DNA of 64,000 bases from Acinetobacter sp. WU_MDCI_Axc73 (GTDB taxonomy: Bacteria; Pseudomonadota; Gammaproteobacteria; Pseudomonadales; Moraxellaceae). The stretch lies in NCBI RefSeq assembly GCF_025562455.1, contig NZ_JAHPRO010000004.1, positions 62,001 through 126,000 on the forward strand, written 5' to 3'. Position 1 is the first letter of the stretch, and every line of letters starts with the position of its first letter. The position numbers and the translations under genes are program-made. Below are positions 38,496 through 47,346 of this stretch, in pieces. The notes below the pieces were generated by a model that ran no database searches, was not told the origin of the DNA, and saw only the letters and a program-made list of their open reading frames with translations.

Positions 38496-38534
38496 AATAG
38501 ATATCTACAAAATCAAATAATGTAGATATCTATT
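38496..38534. promoter_or_regulatory. 14-bp inverted repeat with internal palindromes upstream of uraD
   Basis: AATAGATATCTACA (38496-38509) and TGTAGATATCTATT (38521-38534) are perfect inverse copies 11 bp apart. Each arm holds TAGATATCTA, itself a 10-bp palindrome. The repeated dyad suggests two operator sites 25 bp apart in the uraD promoter region. The alternative is an AT-rich terminator hairpin for puuE, which ends at 38573, but only a weak T tract follows. Confidence 0.5.
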
Positions 38535-38572
38535 CATTTATTTTAGCTTTCAACAAGTGAAAATTTAAAAAA

Positions 38573-39541
38573 CTAGCCTGCATACGGGTGATGTTGATAC
38601 CAATGGTTGGCAACATCATTACGACGACAAATCCAGACTTTATCGTGTGATTGTATGTAATCTAAAAAGCGTTGCAAAGCTTTAAAACGACCTGGACGCC
38701 CTAAAAGACGGCAATGCATACCGATAGAGAGCATTTTTGGTGCGTTTTCACCTTCGACATAAAGCACATCAAAGGCATCTTTTAAGTATTGATAAAATTG
38801 CTCACCACTATTAAAACCACCTGGAGAACAAAATTTCATATCATTGGATTCAAGGGTGTACGGAATAATCAAATGAGGACGTGTTTCACCATTGAGATTG
38901 GTTAGCGTTGTCCAAAAGGGTAAATCATCGCCATAGTAGTCGCAGTCGTATTTAATTTGTGGAAACTCGGCTAAAAGTTGACGAGTATTCGGGCTATCGC
39001 GCCCGGTATACCAACCGATTGGGGTTTCTCCAAACAACGCTTCAAGTACCGAAATCGCCTGATCCATGTACATACGTTCTGTTTCAATATCCATATCCTG
39101 ATAATGAATCCAGCGCTGACCATGAGAAACCACATCATAATTGGCAGATTTAATGGCATCTACAATGTAGGGATTACGAGCCAATGCCATTCCTACTCCA
39201 AAAATCGTCATGGGTAAGCCACGACGTTGAAACTCATTATGAATACGCCAAAAGCCTGCCCGTGAGCCATACTCATACATTGAATCCATCGACATGTGCT
39301 TCGCTGGAAAACTGGCTGCACCAATAATATCCGATAAAAATTGCTCAGAACCCAAGTCACCATGTTCGATATGATTTTCGCCGCCTTCTTCATAATTTAA
39401 TACAAACTGCACAGCAACACGTGCTTGATTAGGCCACTTTACCTGTGGTGGCTGACCGTGATAACCAATCAAATTGCGTGAATATGGTGCACTTTGGATC
39501 TGATCTATCAGATCTTGGCCACGTAAATATGAAGAACTCAC
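38573..39541 (-). CDS. puuE: Allantoinase, polysaccharide-deacetylase type
   Basis: PuuE opens the allantoin ring to allantoate without the binuclear metal centre of classical allantoinases. The 322 residues include NLIGYHGQPPQVKWPN, VQFVLNYEEGGEN, MDSMYEYGSRAGFWRI, SHGQRWIHYQDMD and GWYTGRDSPNTR, all family hallmarks of this NodB-like fold. The start is GTG at 39541, with AAGGAT about 8 bases upstream. It precedes uraD-uraH on the same strand with a 129-bp gap. Confidence 0.95.
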   Translation of the reverse strand: MSSSYLRGQDLIDQIQSAPYSRNLIGYHGQPPQVKWPNQARVAVQFVLNYEEGGENHIEHGDLGSEQFLSDIIGAASFPAKHMSMDSMYEYGSRAGFWRIHNEFQRRGLPMTIFGVGMALARNPYIVDAIKSANYDVVSHGQRWIHYQDMDIETERMYMDQAISVLEALFGETPIGWYTGRDSPNTRQLLAEFPQIKYDCDYYGDDLPFWTTLTNLNGETRPHLIIPYTLESNDMKFCSPGGFNSGEQFYQYLKDAFDVLYVEGENAPKMLSIGMHCRLLGRPGRFKALQRFLDYIQSHDKVWICRRNDVANHWYQHHPYAG

Positions 39542-39794
39542 AATGATGCATCCTTTTTGATCAAAATGTCATGAAAAGTTAAAAAATCAGCTTGCATATT
39601 TCTGAGTATAGACAGATATTGAAGATAGAGAAGATCTTCATTCACTCAAAATACATATAAAGCGTAAAAGGAGATAACAACCAATTACATAACTGAGATG
39701 TACAACAACACTGAATTACAGCATGCTCAAAGTATGCCAAAGAAGTTTTGCATAGATTGTTATATAGAAATACTGATACAAAGAGGATGGAATC

Positions 39795-40145
39795 ATGAAT
39801 ATTGAAATCCGCACAGATAAAAACATCCATAATAGTGAACGTTTAATTGAATACGTTCGTGCAGAACTTGCGAATGCCTTTCAGCGTCATGCTGAACGCA
39901 TCACTCACTTCTCGGTTCATTTGAGTGATGAAAACGGGGAAAAAAAGAATGGTGAAGATGATATTCGGTGCATGATCGAAGTACGCCCAGCAGGCTTAAA
40001 ACCTATTGCAGTAAGCCATAAAGCGGGCAATATCGATTTGGCCATTCATGGTGCGATTGAAAAACTGAAACGTAGTTTGGAACATACCTTCGAAAAACAA
40101 GAACCATCACGTGGTAGTCGTGTCGAATTTGCTGACGAAGAATAA
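39795..40145 (+). CDS. HPF/RaiA-family ribosome-associated protein
   Basis: The 116-residue protein has the beta-alpha-beta pattern of the HPF/RaiA fold (MNIEIRTDKNIHNSERLIEY, then FSVHLSDENG and CMIEVRPAGLKPIAVSH) and a basic helix (AIEKLKRSLEHTFEK). It may bind the 30S subunit in slow growth, but the acidic tail RVEFADEE and divergence from canonical HPF leave this open. An AGAGG site precedes the ATG. Confidence 0.8.
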   Translation: MNIEIRTDKNIHNSERLIEYVRAELANAFQRHAERITHFSVHLSDENGEKKNGEDDIRCMIEVRPAGLKPIAVSHKAGNIDLAIHGAIEKLKRSLEHTFEKQEPSRGSRVEFADEE

Positions 40146-40153
40146 GTACTAAA

Positions 40154-40177
40154 ACAAGCCCTTCGGGGCTTTTTTTA
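40154..40177 (+). terminator. Intrinsic terminator of the HPF/RaiA-like gene
   Basis: AAGCCC (40156-40161), a TTCG loop and GGGCTT (40166-40171), followed by a T run, directly after the stop codon. Confidence 0.88.
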
Positions 40178-40293
40178 TGAGTAGCGATCTACTCATCTGA
40201 AAAATGAAATGAATTTACCTCAAAATAACATCAATTTGCGTTCGATTTTCGGCATAATAGTAGCCAAATCCCTTTCAAGTGATGAGATCCTCC

Positions 40294-40830
40294 ATGCTAA
40301 CAGCCCAACAACAAGCCTTCGTTCAGGCCATTGAAGAGTTAGACCTTGAACAGGTACAGCGCCTGTTAGCATCAGGTCTTGATCCAAATTTTATTGACCC
40401 TGAAAAAGGCCCACCGATTTCAGTGTTTAGTGATGGTCTATTCAAATGGTGGGAAATGGTCTGTGAAGCGTATGAAGCCAATCAGCCTTTAACTGAGGAG
40501 GAAAAGCAGCAAGCCTTAAAAGTCCACGTGGATATTTTGGATGCGCTGATCAAAGCCAAAGCCAATTTACACTTATGGGATTCAGAAGAACTGTATGGCC
40601 CACTTTGGGACGCTGCAAGTTCTGCCTGTGTGCCTGTTGTGCAGCGCTTACTCGATGAGAAAGTTGATCCAAATACTCGCGATGATGAAGGGCTTACCAT
40701 TTTATCTTCAGTCAGTGATTTATTCTTTGATTGTGAGTTTGATCAAATAAATTGGACAGAAGCATTGCCAGAAGAGAAACAGACACTTGAGCTACTGCGC
40801 AGTCGCGGTGCAAAAATGTCAAAAGAATAA
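40294..40830 (+). CDS. Ankyrin-repeat protein
   Basis: The 178-residue protein contains two recognisable ankyrin units: DLEQVQRLLASGLDPNFIDP near the N-terminus and ACVPVVQRLLDEKVDPNTRD with DEGLTILSSV near 120-145. A further half unit (QTLELLRSRGAKM) lies at the end. It has no signal peptide, so it is probably a cytoplasmic binding protein; the partner is unknown. Upstream in-frame starts (GTG 40279, ATG 40282) are possible. The ATG at 40294 is chosen from the protein alignment with the repeat start, not from a ribosome-binding site. Confidence 0.8.
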   Translation: MLTAQQQAFVQAIEELDLEQVQRLLASGLDPNFIDPEKGPPISVFSDGLFKWWEMVCEAYEANQPLTEEEKQQALKVHVDILDALIKAKANLHLWDSEELYGPLWDAASSACVPVVQRLLDEKVDPNTRDDEGLTILSSVSDLFFDCEFDQINWTEALPEEKQTLELLRSRGAKMSKE

Positions 40831-40886
40831 ATCTGATCTTTTGAAAATCAGATGAATTAAAAATGAACTGAATTTTGAGTGTACCC

Positions 40887-41654
40887 ATGAACATGTTTAA
40901 AACACTAACTTTTATTTTGACTGCGGGGGCAACTGTACCTACATTTGCTGCTGATTTTTCGTTTGATCGTCCTGGTTCAGGTTTTGGTACAGGGATTACC
41001 CCTGTTGGTCACTTAGCTTGGGAACAAGGTTTGCCGACTGCGACCTATAACGAAACTACGGTGGACGGTGTCAAAGAAAAAACCGTCACTTTGAATGAAG
41101 ATATGTTATTACGCACAGGTCTAACCAAAGATTTAGAATTACAGTTAGGCTGGCAAGGACCAGCATGGTATCAGACCAAGCGCCAGGGTAAAAAAGTCCA
41201 TGACAATGGTTTGGGTGATATCAGTATCGGTTTGAAAAAAGCCATCGATCTGGATGATGATCGCCTTTCAATGGCAATTTTGGCACAAGCGCTGATTGCA
41301 ACAGGTAATGATGAGTTTACAGAACATGATGATATTTATAGTTTAAGTTCTGCTGTGGCTTATCAATATAACGATTTGCTACAAACCTCGATCACCATGA
41401 AATACGAAGTACAAAATAGCGACTGGGCAGTAACTGCAATTCCAACCATTGGTTATAAGATTGGTGGAAAATGGTCAGGATATTCTGAATTTGTCTATCG
41501 GAAAGCAGAAAGTCAGGACTATGAATATGGTTTGGGGACTGGGGTGATTTATGCCATCAACGATCGTGCACAGCTAGATGCCAGTGTCGGTGTTGGTTTA
41601 AATGGAGATGATAAAAATTACAAGGGTGGTTTTGGTTTCTCTTACCTATTTTAA
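40887..41654 (+). CDS. Exported beta-barrel protein, transporter-like (MetA-pathway type)
   Basis: The 255-residue precursor has a signal peptide (cleavage near TFA-ADF). The rest is alternating beta strands with an aromatic end (FGFSYLF), as in outer-membrane barrels. The DFSFDRPGSGFGTGITP start and overall pattern resemble the proteins annotated as transporters of the phenol MetA-pathway type, whose function is poorly known. A TTG lies four codons upstream, but the ATG at 40887 starts the signal peptide correctly. Confidence 0.72.
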   Translation: MNMFKTLTFILTAGATVPTFAADFSFDRPGSGFGTGITPVGHLAWEQGLPTATYNETTVDGVKEKTVTLNEDMLLRTGLTKDLELQLGWQGPAWYQTKRQGKKVHDNGLGDISIGLKKAIDLDDDRLSMAILAQALIATGNDEFTEHDDIYSLSSAVAYQYNDLLQTSITMKYEVQNSDWAVTAIPTIGYKIGGKWSGYSEFVYRKAESQDYEYGLGTGVIYAINDRAQLDASVGVGLNGDDKNYKGGFGFSYLF

Positions 41655-41683
41655 GTTATTGAGTCTAAGTTGTTGAGGAAATA

Positions 41684-43552
41684 ATGACGCATTTTCAAAG
41701 TCGCAGTGGCTTTTTTTACTTTTTAATCCTGTCACTTTGTTTTGTTGCGACACAGCTTTATGCCAAAAATGAGGCATTGCTTAGTCCTGAAGATGCGTTT
41801 TCTTTTTCGGTTGAATCACTTGATCAGAAGACTGCTGTTCTAAATTGGTCGATTCAGCCGCATTATTATTTATATCAGCATAAATTTGCGGTCAAACAAG
41901 GTGATCATTCTCTGCCGCTGAAGCTGCCGAAAGCACAGCAGCAATATGATGATAACTTTGGCAATAGTCAGGTTTATTATCAACAGGTTCAGTTTCAGAT
42001 CAAAACTCAGCCCTCTCAAACTTACCAGGTGACGTGGCAAGGCTGTGCTAAAGACCGAATTTGTTACCCTCCCCAGAGCATTGAATTTCGGACGGATTTG
42101 GATGGTCTGGTCAATATCCAAAATACAGGGCAGAGCAAAAAAACCTTTTTGGATGTCGCTAAAGCATCCAGTTTTGATCAAGCAAAGGATATCAATCAAT
42201 CAAAAAACGCAAGTTCAGCACTTAATTCTGTTCCTGAGCCTGCTCAAGTTTCACAACTCAATACAGCAAGTAACAATCTTGATTATCCAAATCATGATAC
42301 TCAAGTCGCTCAGGATCAATTTTGGAGCTCGAAACTTGAACAACATTCATTGGGCTATGGTGTTCTGCTATTTTTAGGTTTGGGCATGCTGTTGGCTTTT
42401 ACACCGTGTTCATTGCCGATGTTACCTATTTTAACGTCGCTCATTGTTAGGGATAGCAAAGGTCTACGCGCATGGATGGTAGCACTGACTTTTGTCTGTA
42501 GTATGGCATTGATATATGCAATATTGGGTTTAATTGCATCCTCGGCAGGGCTGAATTTTCAGCGCTGGTTACAGCAGCCCGCGACTTTAATTGCTTTTAG
42601 TTTGCTCTTTGTGCTGTTCGCTTTGAATCTATTTGGTTTATTTGAGATCAAACTTCCGCAACGTGTCATGAATCATCTGGATCGGATTCAATCCGTTCAG
42701 CGTGGTGGAACCCTGCTTGGTGCAGCGGTCATGGGGATGATTTCTGCACTATTGGTCGGGCCATGTATGACTGCGCCTCTAGCAGGCACATTGCTATTTA
42801 TTTCACAAACGCAAGATCAGTGGCAAGGGGCGTTGTTGTTATTCTGTCTCGGCTTTGGGATGGGTATTCCTTTACTCTTGGCTACGATTTTAGGTGCAAA
42901 AGTGCTACCCAAAGCAGGGCAATGGATGCATCAGATCAAGGTGATTTTTGCCTTTATCATGCTTGGCTTGAGTTTGTATTTTATACGGCCTTTATTGCCA
43001 GCGATCGTGGTACAAATTTTAAGTTTGCTTCTAGGGCTGAGTTTTATTGGTTATGCAGGCTATCGTCTGATCAAACATCATGATCGGTTACGTTGGCTGT
43101 ATCTTGTGTTATTAATATTTGCAGTTCCTGCCATGTTATTTGATCAGTACCAGCATTTTCAACGTTATCAGCTTGATCACCAACAAGGTGCAAATACTTG
43201 GCATGTCGCACATACGGCAACTGAGTTTCAGCAATTATTGGATCATGCACCGCATGATCGTGTCGTGATTGTGGATGTATATGCAGACTGGTGTGTAGCT
43301 TGCCAACCAATTGAACATCGCATATTGAAAGATGTAGAAGTCCAAACGGCTTTACAACCATATTATCTGATTAAGCTGGATTTAAGCCAATATGATCATT
43401 CCCATCAAGCTTTGCTGAATCAATGGCAGATTTTAGGGCCTCCAACCTATCTGTTTTTAAATCCGCAACGACAGGAATTACGCCGTTTACGTTTGACGGG
43501 TGCTTTTACTAAAACGGAATTACTCGATCACCTACAGGCTTTAAAAAATTGA
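41684..43552 (+). CDS. dsbD: Thiol:disulfide interchange protein DsbD
   Basis: DsbD carries electrons from cytoplasmic thioredoxin to periplasmic reductases. The 622-residue protein has all three cysteine pairs: the N-terminal immunoglobulin-like domain with QGCAKDRICYPP, the membrane domain with FTPCSLPML and VGPCMTAPLAG, and the C-terminal thioredoxin domain with ADWCVACQPIE. A signal peptide starts the protein. It follows the beta-barrel gene by 29 bp and precedes a glutathione transferase gene by 14 bp. Confidence 0.95.
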   Translation: MTHFQSRSGFFYFLILSLCFVATQLYAKNEALLSPEDAFSFSVESLDQKTAVLNWSIQPHYYLYQHKFAVKQGDHSLPLKLPKAQQQYDDNFGNSQVYYQQVQFQIKTQPSQTYQVTWQGCAKDRICYPPQSIEFRTDLDGLVNIQNTGQSKKTFLDVAKASSFDQAKDINQSKNASSALNSVPEPAQVSQLNTASNNLDYPNHDTQVAQDQFWSSKLEQHSLGYGVLLFLGLGMLLAFTPCSLPMLPILTSLIVRDSKGLRAWMVALTFVCSMALIYAILGLIASSAGLNFQRWLQQPATLIAFSLLFVLFALNLFGLFEIKLPQRVMNHLDRIQSVQRGGTLLGAAVMGMISALLVGPCMTAPLAGTLLFISQTQDQWQGALLLFCLGFGMGIPLLLATILGAKVLPKAGQWMHQIKVIFAFIMLGLSLYFIRPLLPAIVVQILSLLLGLSFIGYAGYRLIKHHDRLRWLYLVLLIFAVPAMLFDQYQHFQRYQLDHQQGANTWHVAHTATEFQQLLDHAPHDRVVIVDVYADWCVACQPIEHRILKDVEVQTALQPYYLIKLDLSQYDHSHQALLNQWQILGPPTYLFLNPQRQELRRLRLTGAFTKTELLDHLQALKN

Positions 43553-43566
43553 AGGAGTAAACCTTG

Positions 43567-44283
43567 ATGGAACTTTATATTGGCAACAAAAACTATTCAT
43601 CTTGGTCGATGCGTCCTTGGCTGGTCATGAAACATTTTGATTTGCCTATGGATGAACATTTGGTGGCATTTGATGATTTTGCCGCAGATGGGCAGTTTAA
43701 AAAAACCATGTCAGTCATGAGTCCGACTGCTAAAGTGCCAACCTTGATCGATCAGGAAATCGTGGTATGGGATTCTTTGGCGATTTGTGAATATCTGGCA
43801 GAGAGTTTTGCTGAAAAACATTTGTGGCCAATTGATAAGACCCAACGCGCACGGGCACGTAGCATCAGTGCAGAGATGCACAGTAGTTTTACCACGTTAA
43901 GACAATATTGCAGCATGAATATTGAAGCTGATCTAAGCTTCATTGGCACTAAACTTTGGAACGATTTACCTACATTACGTGCTGAGGTTGCGCGTATAGA
44001 GGAAATATGGGCAGAGCGACCAGAAATAAATGGCTTTTTATGTGGCGAGTTTAGCATTGCAGATGCTTTTTACGCGCCTGTGGTCATGCGCATACTCAGT
44101 TATGGTTTACCAGTTTCAGCACAAAGCAAGCAATATATTCAAAATATGTTGAAAAATTCTGCGCTAAAAACATGGATTGAACAGGCGCAGGCAGAACAGC
44201 AGTTTGTACAGCATCATGAGTCGTATCGACAACATCGTGAACAGTTTTTGAGAAATTCATCTTTAACTGATCTGTTGGGGTAA
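43567..44283 (+). CDS. Glutathione S-transferase family protein
   Basis: The 238-residue protein has an N-terminal thioredoxin-like GST domain (LYIGNKNYSSWSMRPWL, where the Ser may activate glutathione, and VPTLIDQEIVVWDSLAI for glutathione binding) and a C-terminal helical domain with the ISAEMHSSF and FSIADAFYAPV helices. A TTG lies one codon upstream. The ATG at 43567 has AAGGAG about 9 bases before it. Its 3' end overlaps the convergent cyclase gene by 21 bp. Confidence 0.9.
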   Translation: MELYIGNKNYSSWSMRPWLVMKHFDLPMDEHLVAFDDFAADGQFKKTMSVMSPTAKVPTLIDQEIVVWDSLAICEYLAESFAEKHLWPIDKTQRARARSISAEMHSSFTTLRQYCSMNIEADLSFIGTKLWNDLPTLRAEVARIEEIWAERPEINGFLCGEFSIADAFYAPVVMRILSYGLPVSAQSKQYIQNMLKNSALKTWIEQAQAEQQFVQHHESYRQHREQFLRNSSLTDLLG

Positions 44284-45441
44284 ATCAAAAAAGCATTGTA
44301 CCTGATTGCGTCCTGTCGCTTTGACGGCGTACAAAGCTTGATCTGCTTGTTGCAATATTTCTTTGGGGTCACATGGATATTGCGATATTGCAACACCAAA
44401 ACTGGCACTGATATGAAGTTGAGTCTGATCATTAACAGAAATACTTAATTTCTGAATAGCGACTCGACATCGTTCGGCAATGATTTTTGCTTGATTTAAA
44501 GGCGTATGTGGCAGTAAAAGAATAAACTCTTCGCCACCGAAACGCCCAATATAATCCTGACGACGTATATTATTTGAAAGGCAATTGGCGACTTTAATCA
44601 GCACTTCATCACCAATGTGATGTCCATAATGGTCGTTGATCTGTTTAAAATGATCAAGATCGAGCAGAATAACAGCGTAACAGGATTTTGAACTCAGTAA
44701 ATTTTGATGTAGGTTTTGCAGACAAAGATTGATACTCCGGCGATTAAGTAGACTGGTTAAAGGGTCAATTTGGCTGAGACGTTCAATATACTCTTCACGA
44801 TTACGCCATTGGGTGAGTAAAATTTCAAATAATAAGAGGCAGCTTACAAGGATAGGTGCGCTAAAAAATATCATGCTGCTTACCCAGAAAGGATGAGTAA
44901 AGGCGATGAGTTGCGATTGACCTAGATTAAAAATGGGCGCATAGGGAATCAGATGTTGGGTACTGAGATACGTGCAGCTTAAGAGCATGATAGTCGCAGG
45001 GATCATGCATACATAAATGAAGCGACGTTGAAAAAGGATTAGCCCCACACCTACCATACTGACATAACCTATCATAGTGGCTGGACTGAGTGTGCCAATC
45101 AAATAACCACCGCTGCATAGTGTCAAAGTAAACAAAATAATGCTGAGCCAAGGAACAACAGATTGAGCCCACCGCTGATCGCGATAATAAATTGTAGGAT
45201 AAATTAGTATCATCAATAAAAACAAATCGATGACATCGATCCAGAAGGTCGTCTGTACTAGAGGATAATTAACAAGTGACCAGACTTGAGGATTCAGAAA
45301 AATAAAAATTTTCCATACAATCCATGTGATGTGAATACCGCATGCTAAAACTAGAATGAGTGTACATTTTTGTATTGGTGACCAATTCATGACGACATTA
45401 TCTTCAAATATCGCTTTGGTTAACCGTTTTTTCATTTGCAT
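44263..45441 (-). CDS. Membrane-bound GGDEF diguanylate cyclase
   Basis: The 392-residue protein has about six membrane helices in its first 215 residues and then a GGDEF domain with RFGGEEF as the active-site motif. The inhibitory-site motif RxxD (RRQD) lies five residues before it. Active synthesis of cyclic di-GMP with product inhibition is therefore expected. No sensory domain beyond the membrane part is seen. Two ATGs (45441, 45435) are possible starts after a GAGGG site. Confidence 0.92.
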   Translation of the reverse strand: MQMKKRLTKAIFEDNVVMNWSPIQKCTLILVLACGIHITWIVWKIFIFLNPQVWSLVNYPLVQTTFWIDVIDLFLLMILIYPTIYYRDQRWAQSVVPWLSIILFTLTLCSGGYLIGTLSPATMIGYVSMVGVGLILFQRRFIYVCMIPATIMLLSCTYLSTQHLIPYAPIFNLGQSQLIAFTHPFWVSSMIFFSAPILVSCLLLFEILLTQWRNREEYIERLSQIDPLTSLLNRRSINLCLQNLHQNLLSSKSCYAVILLDLDHFKQINDHYGHHIGDEVLIKVANCLSNNIRRQDYIGRFGGEEFILLLPHTPLNQAKIIAERCRVAIQKLSISVNDQTQLHISASFGVAISQYPCDPKEILQQADQALYAVKATGRNQVQCFFDLPQQIS

Positions 45442-45780
45442 TACCCTCAGTCATGCCATCATGTCAAAGTGCAAAAACCACATAACTTATTCATTAAAAT
45501 TTTAATTGTTTTGATATTTTAAAAAGATAGAAAAACTTTATTTACTTAAGATAACAGTTCTGCAGGACTATGAGAATTGAACTTGGTCTGAAAAAAATGT
45601 GATGTTATTGGCGTTAATGTTATTTCATTCATTTTATTTAAATCAAACACGAGTATTATCTCGTGATCTAGGGGTAACCTATTCCATGTATAAGATTTTT
45701 TGTTTAATGAAATAGGTTAGGATGAGATCAAAATAGATTATAAATGAAATCTATCATTCAAAAGATCAAACTCGTAAGTT
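45442..45780. other. Intergenic region with an inverted repeat
   Basis: The region is AT-rich with no gene. It contains a perfect 9-bp inverted repeat, TAACCTATT (45675-45683) and AATAGGTTA (45711-45719), 27 bp apart, downstream of the esterase gene. It should also carry the promoter of the GGDEF gene near its left end. No T run marks the repeat as a terminator. Confidence 0.5.
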
Positions 45781-46695
45781 TTAGTCTTTATCCCTTTGAT
45801 GCGCAAATGTAGCAAGATCTGCCAAAGCCTGTTTGGCTTCATCAAACCAAGCACTAAACATCTGAAAATTATGCCACATGCCTGTGTAGAGCTTAAATTC
45901 TACCTCTACACCCGCTTGTTTTGCCTGTTCGAGAAAACGCTTGGCATCATCCAGTAAAATTTCCTTAGAACCTACTTGTACTAATGTCGGTGGTAATCCC
46001 GATAAATCATCAAATAATGGAGAAACTTGGGGATTATCTGTCGCAATACGATTACCGAGATAATAATCAATACCTGCTTCTAATGCTTCAATCGAGAGAA
46101 GGGCATCATGCTTTCGATTAAAACGCAGTGAATCGCTACTCAGGGTCAAATCCAGAAATGGCGACATTAAAATCAAACCGCTAGGCTGTTCATCCTGATT
46201 TTCTTTCAGGCGTAAACAAAGTGCCAAAGCCAAATTGGCGCCACATGAGTCGCCAGACAGAATCATATCTTTGGCTTGGATACCTTGATCCAATAACAAC
46301 TGATAAATGTCATATAGTGCCTCTAAAGCATCGGGAAATTCACTTTCAGGTGCAAGGGGATAATCGACATGAATCACCTGCATTTGAGTACGAGCTGCAA
46401 TATCCGTCATAAAAGCGCGATGTGTGTTTAAACTACCTAAAAAGAAAGCGCCACCATGAATATGAAAAATAAGTTGAGTAGAAGATGATTGTGGTTTGAT
46501 TTCCTCTGCTTTGATTCCTGCCAAACGAATCGGACGAATTTGTACTTCTTTGTTGACTGGAAAAATTCGACAAAGTTGGTCTAGTATCTTTCTGGTTGTA
46601 CTTGGCGGTAAACTGAACTGGCTTGGAGTACGAATGGCCGTTTTTAAAAAAGCTTCGGTAATATATTGTTTCCACATGGTATTTATCTTCATCAT
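45781..46695 (-). CDS. Alpha/beta hydrolase, hormone-sensitive-lipase family
   Basis: The 304-residue protein has the HSL-family oxyanion motif HIHGGAFFLGS, the nucleophile elbow SGDSCGANLA with the catalytic Ser, and late Asp and His (LLDDAKRF and GMWHNFQMF). These enzymes hydrolyse short-chain esters. No signal peptide is present. Two ATGs one codon apart start the frame. Confidence 0.9.
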   Translation of the reverse strand: MMKINTMWKQYITEAFLKTAIRTPSQFSLPPSTTRKILDQLCRIFPVNKEVQIRPIRLAGIKAEEIKPQSSSTQLIFHIHGGAFFLGSLNTHRAFMTDIAARTQMQVIHVDYPLAPESEFPDALEALYDIYQLLLDQGIQAKDMILSGDSCGANLALALCLRLKENQDEQPSGLILMSPFLDLTLSSDSLRFNRKHDALLSIEALEAGIDYYLGNRIATDNPQVSPLFDDLSGLPPTLVQVGSKEILLDDAKRFLEQAKQAGVEVEFKLYTGMWHNFQMFSAWFDEAKQALADLATFAHQRDKD

Positions 46696-46848
46696 TTTTT
46701 CATAGTTGAGGTCTAATTCTAAAAATCGTGCGAAATTAACTAAACAAGTTACAAGGCTACACTAATTAGTCACAGAGAAAAATTGCAATATTGTTATGTA
46801 TTTTGAATACTAAAGAAGTCAACAAAGAGTTAGGGATATTAAAGAAAA

Positions 46849-47286
46849 ATGAAAAAATTTGCATTGGCAGTTGGATTACTTGGCGCGACAGTTTTGGCAA
46901 ATGCTGCTGATCCATTAAATGGTACGGTTTGGAAGACGATTGATGATCAAACGAAACAGCCAAAAGCGATGGTGAAATTCACTGAGCAAAAAAATGGCAC
47001 GTTGTCTGCGACAATTCAAAGTGTATTAACTCCAGGTGAAGAAAATTCTTGTACAAAATGTGAAGGCCCATACAAGAATAAATCACTTAAAGGCGTCACC
47101 ATCGTGCAAAATCTGAAAAATACAGGTGGAACGAGCTATGATGGTGGCAATATCATGGATCCAAAAACAGGCAAGACCTATAAACTTAAAGGTGATTTAG
47201 CTGACGGTGGAAAAAAACTAAATCTTCGTGGTTATATCGGTATTTCTGCCCTTGGACGTAATCAGACTTGGATTCGCGCTAACTGA
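46849..47286 (+). CDS. DUF2147 exported protein
   Basis: The 145-residue precursor has a signal peptide (cleavage near NAA-DPL). A lipocalin-like beta protein of the DUF2147 family follows, with GTVWKTIDDQTKQPKAMV, an unusual CTKC pair, YDGGNIMDPKTGKTYKLKG and the end LGRNQTWIR. The cysteine pair could form a disulfide or bind metal. Function is unknown. The gene is monocistronic. Confidence 0.85.
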   Translation: MKKFALAVGLLGATVLANAADPLNGTVWKTIDDQTKQPKAMVKFTEQKNGTLSATIQSVLTPGEENSCTKCEGPYKNKSLKGVTIVQNLKNTGGTSYDGGNIMDPKTGKTYKLKGDLADGGKKLNLRGYIGISALGRNQTWIRAN

Positions 47287-47310
47287 TCCTATATTCGCGA
47301 CATTATTTAA

Positions 47311-47343
47311 AATAGCCGAATCTGAATTCGGCTATTTTTTTGG
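47311..47343. terminator. Terminator between DUF2147 gene and ArsC-like gene
   Basis: AATAGCCGAAT (47311-47321) pairs with ATTCGGCTATT (47326-47336) around CTGA, followed by a T run. It ends the DUF2147 transcript and is positioned to stop the convergent one. Confidence 0.85.
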
Positions 47344-47346
47344 TCT

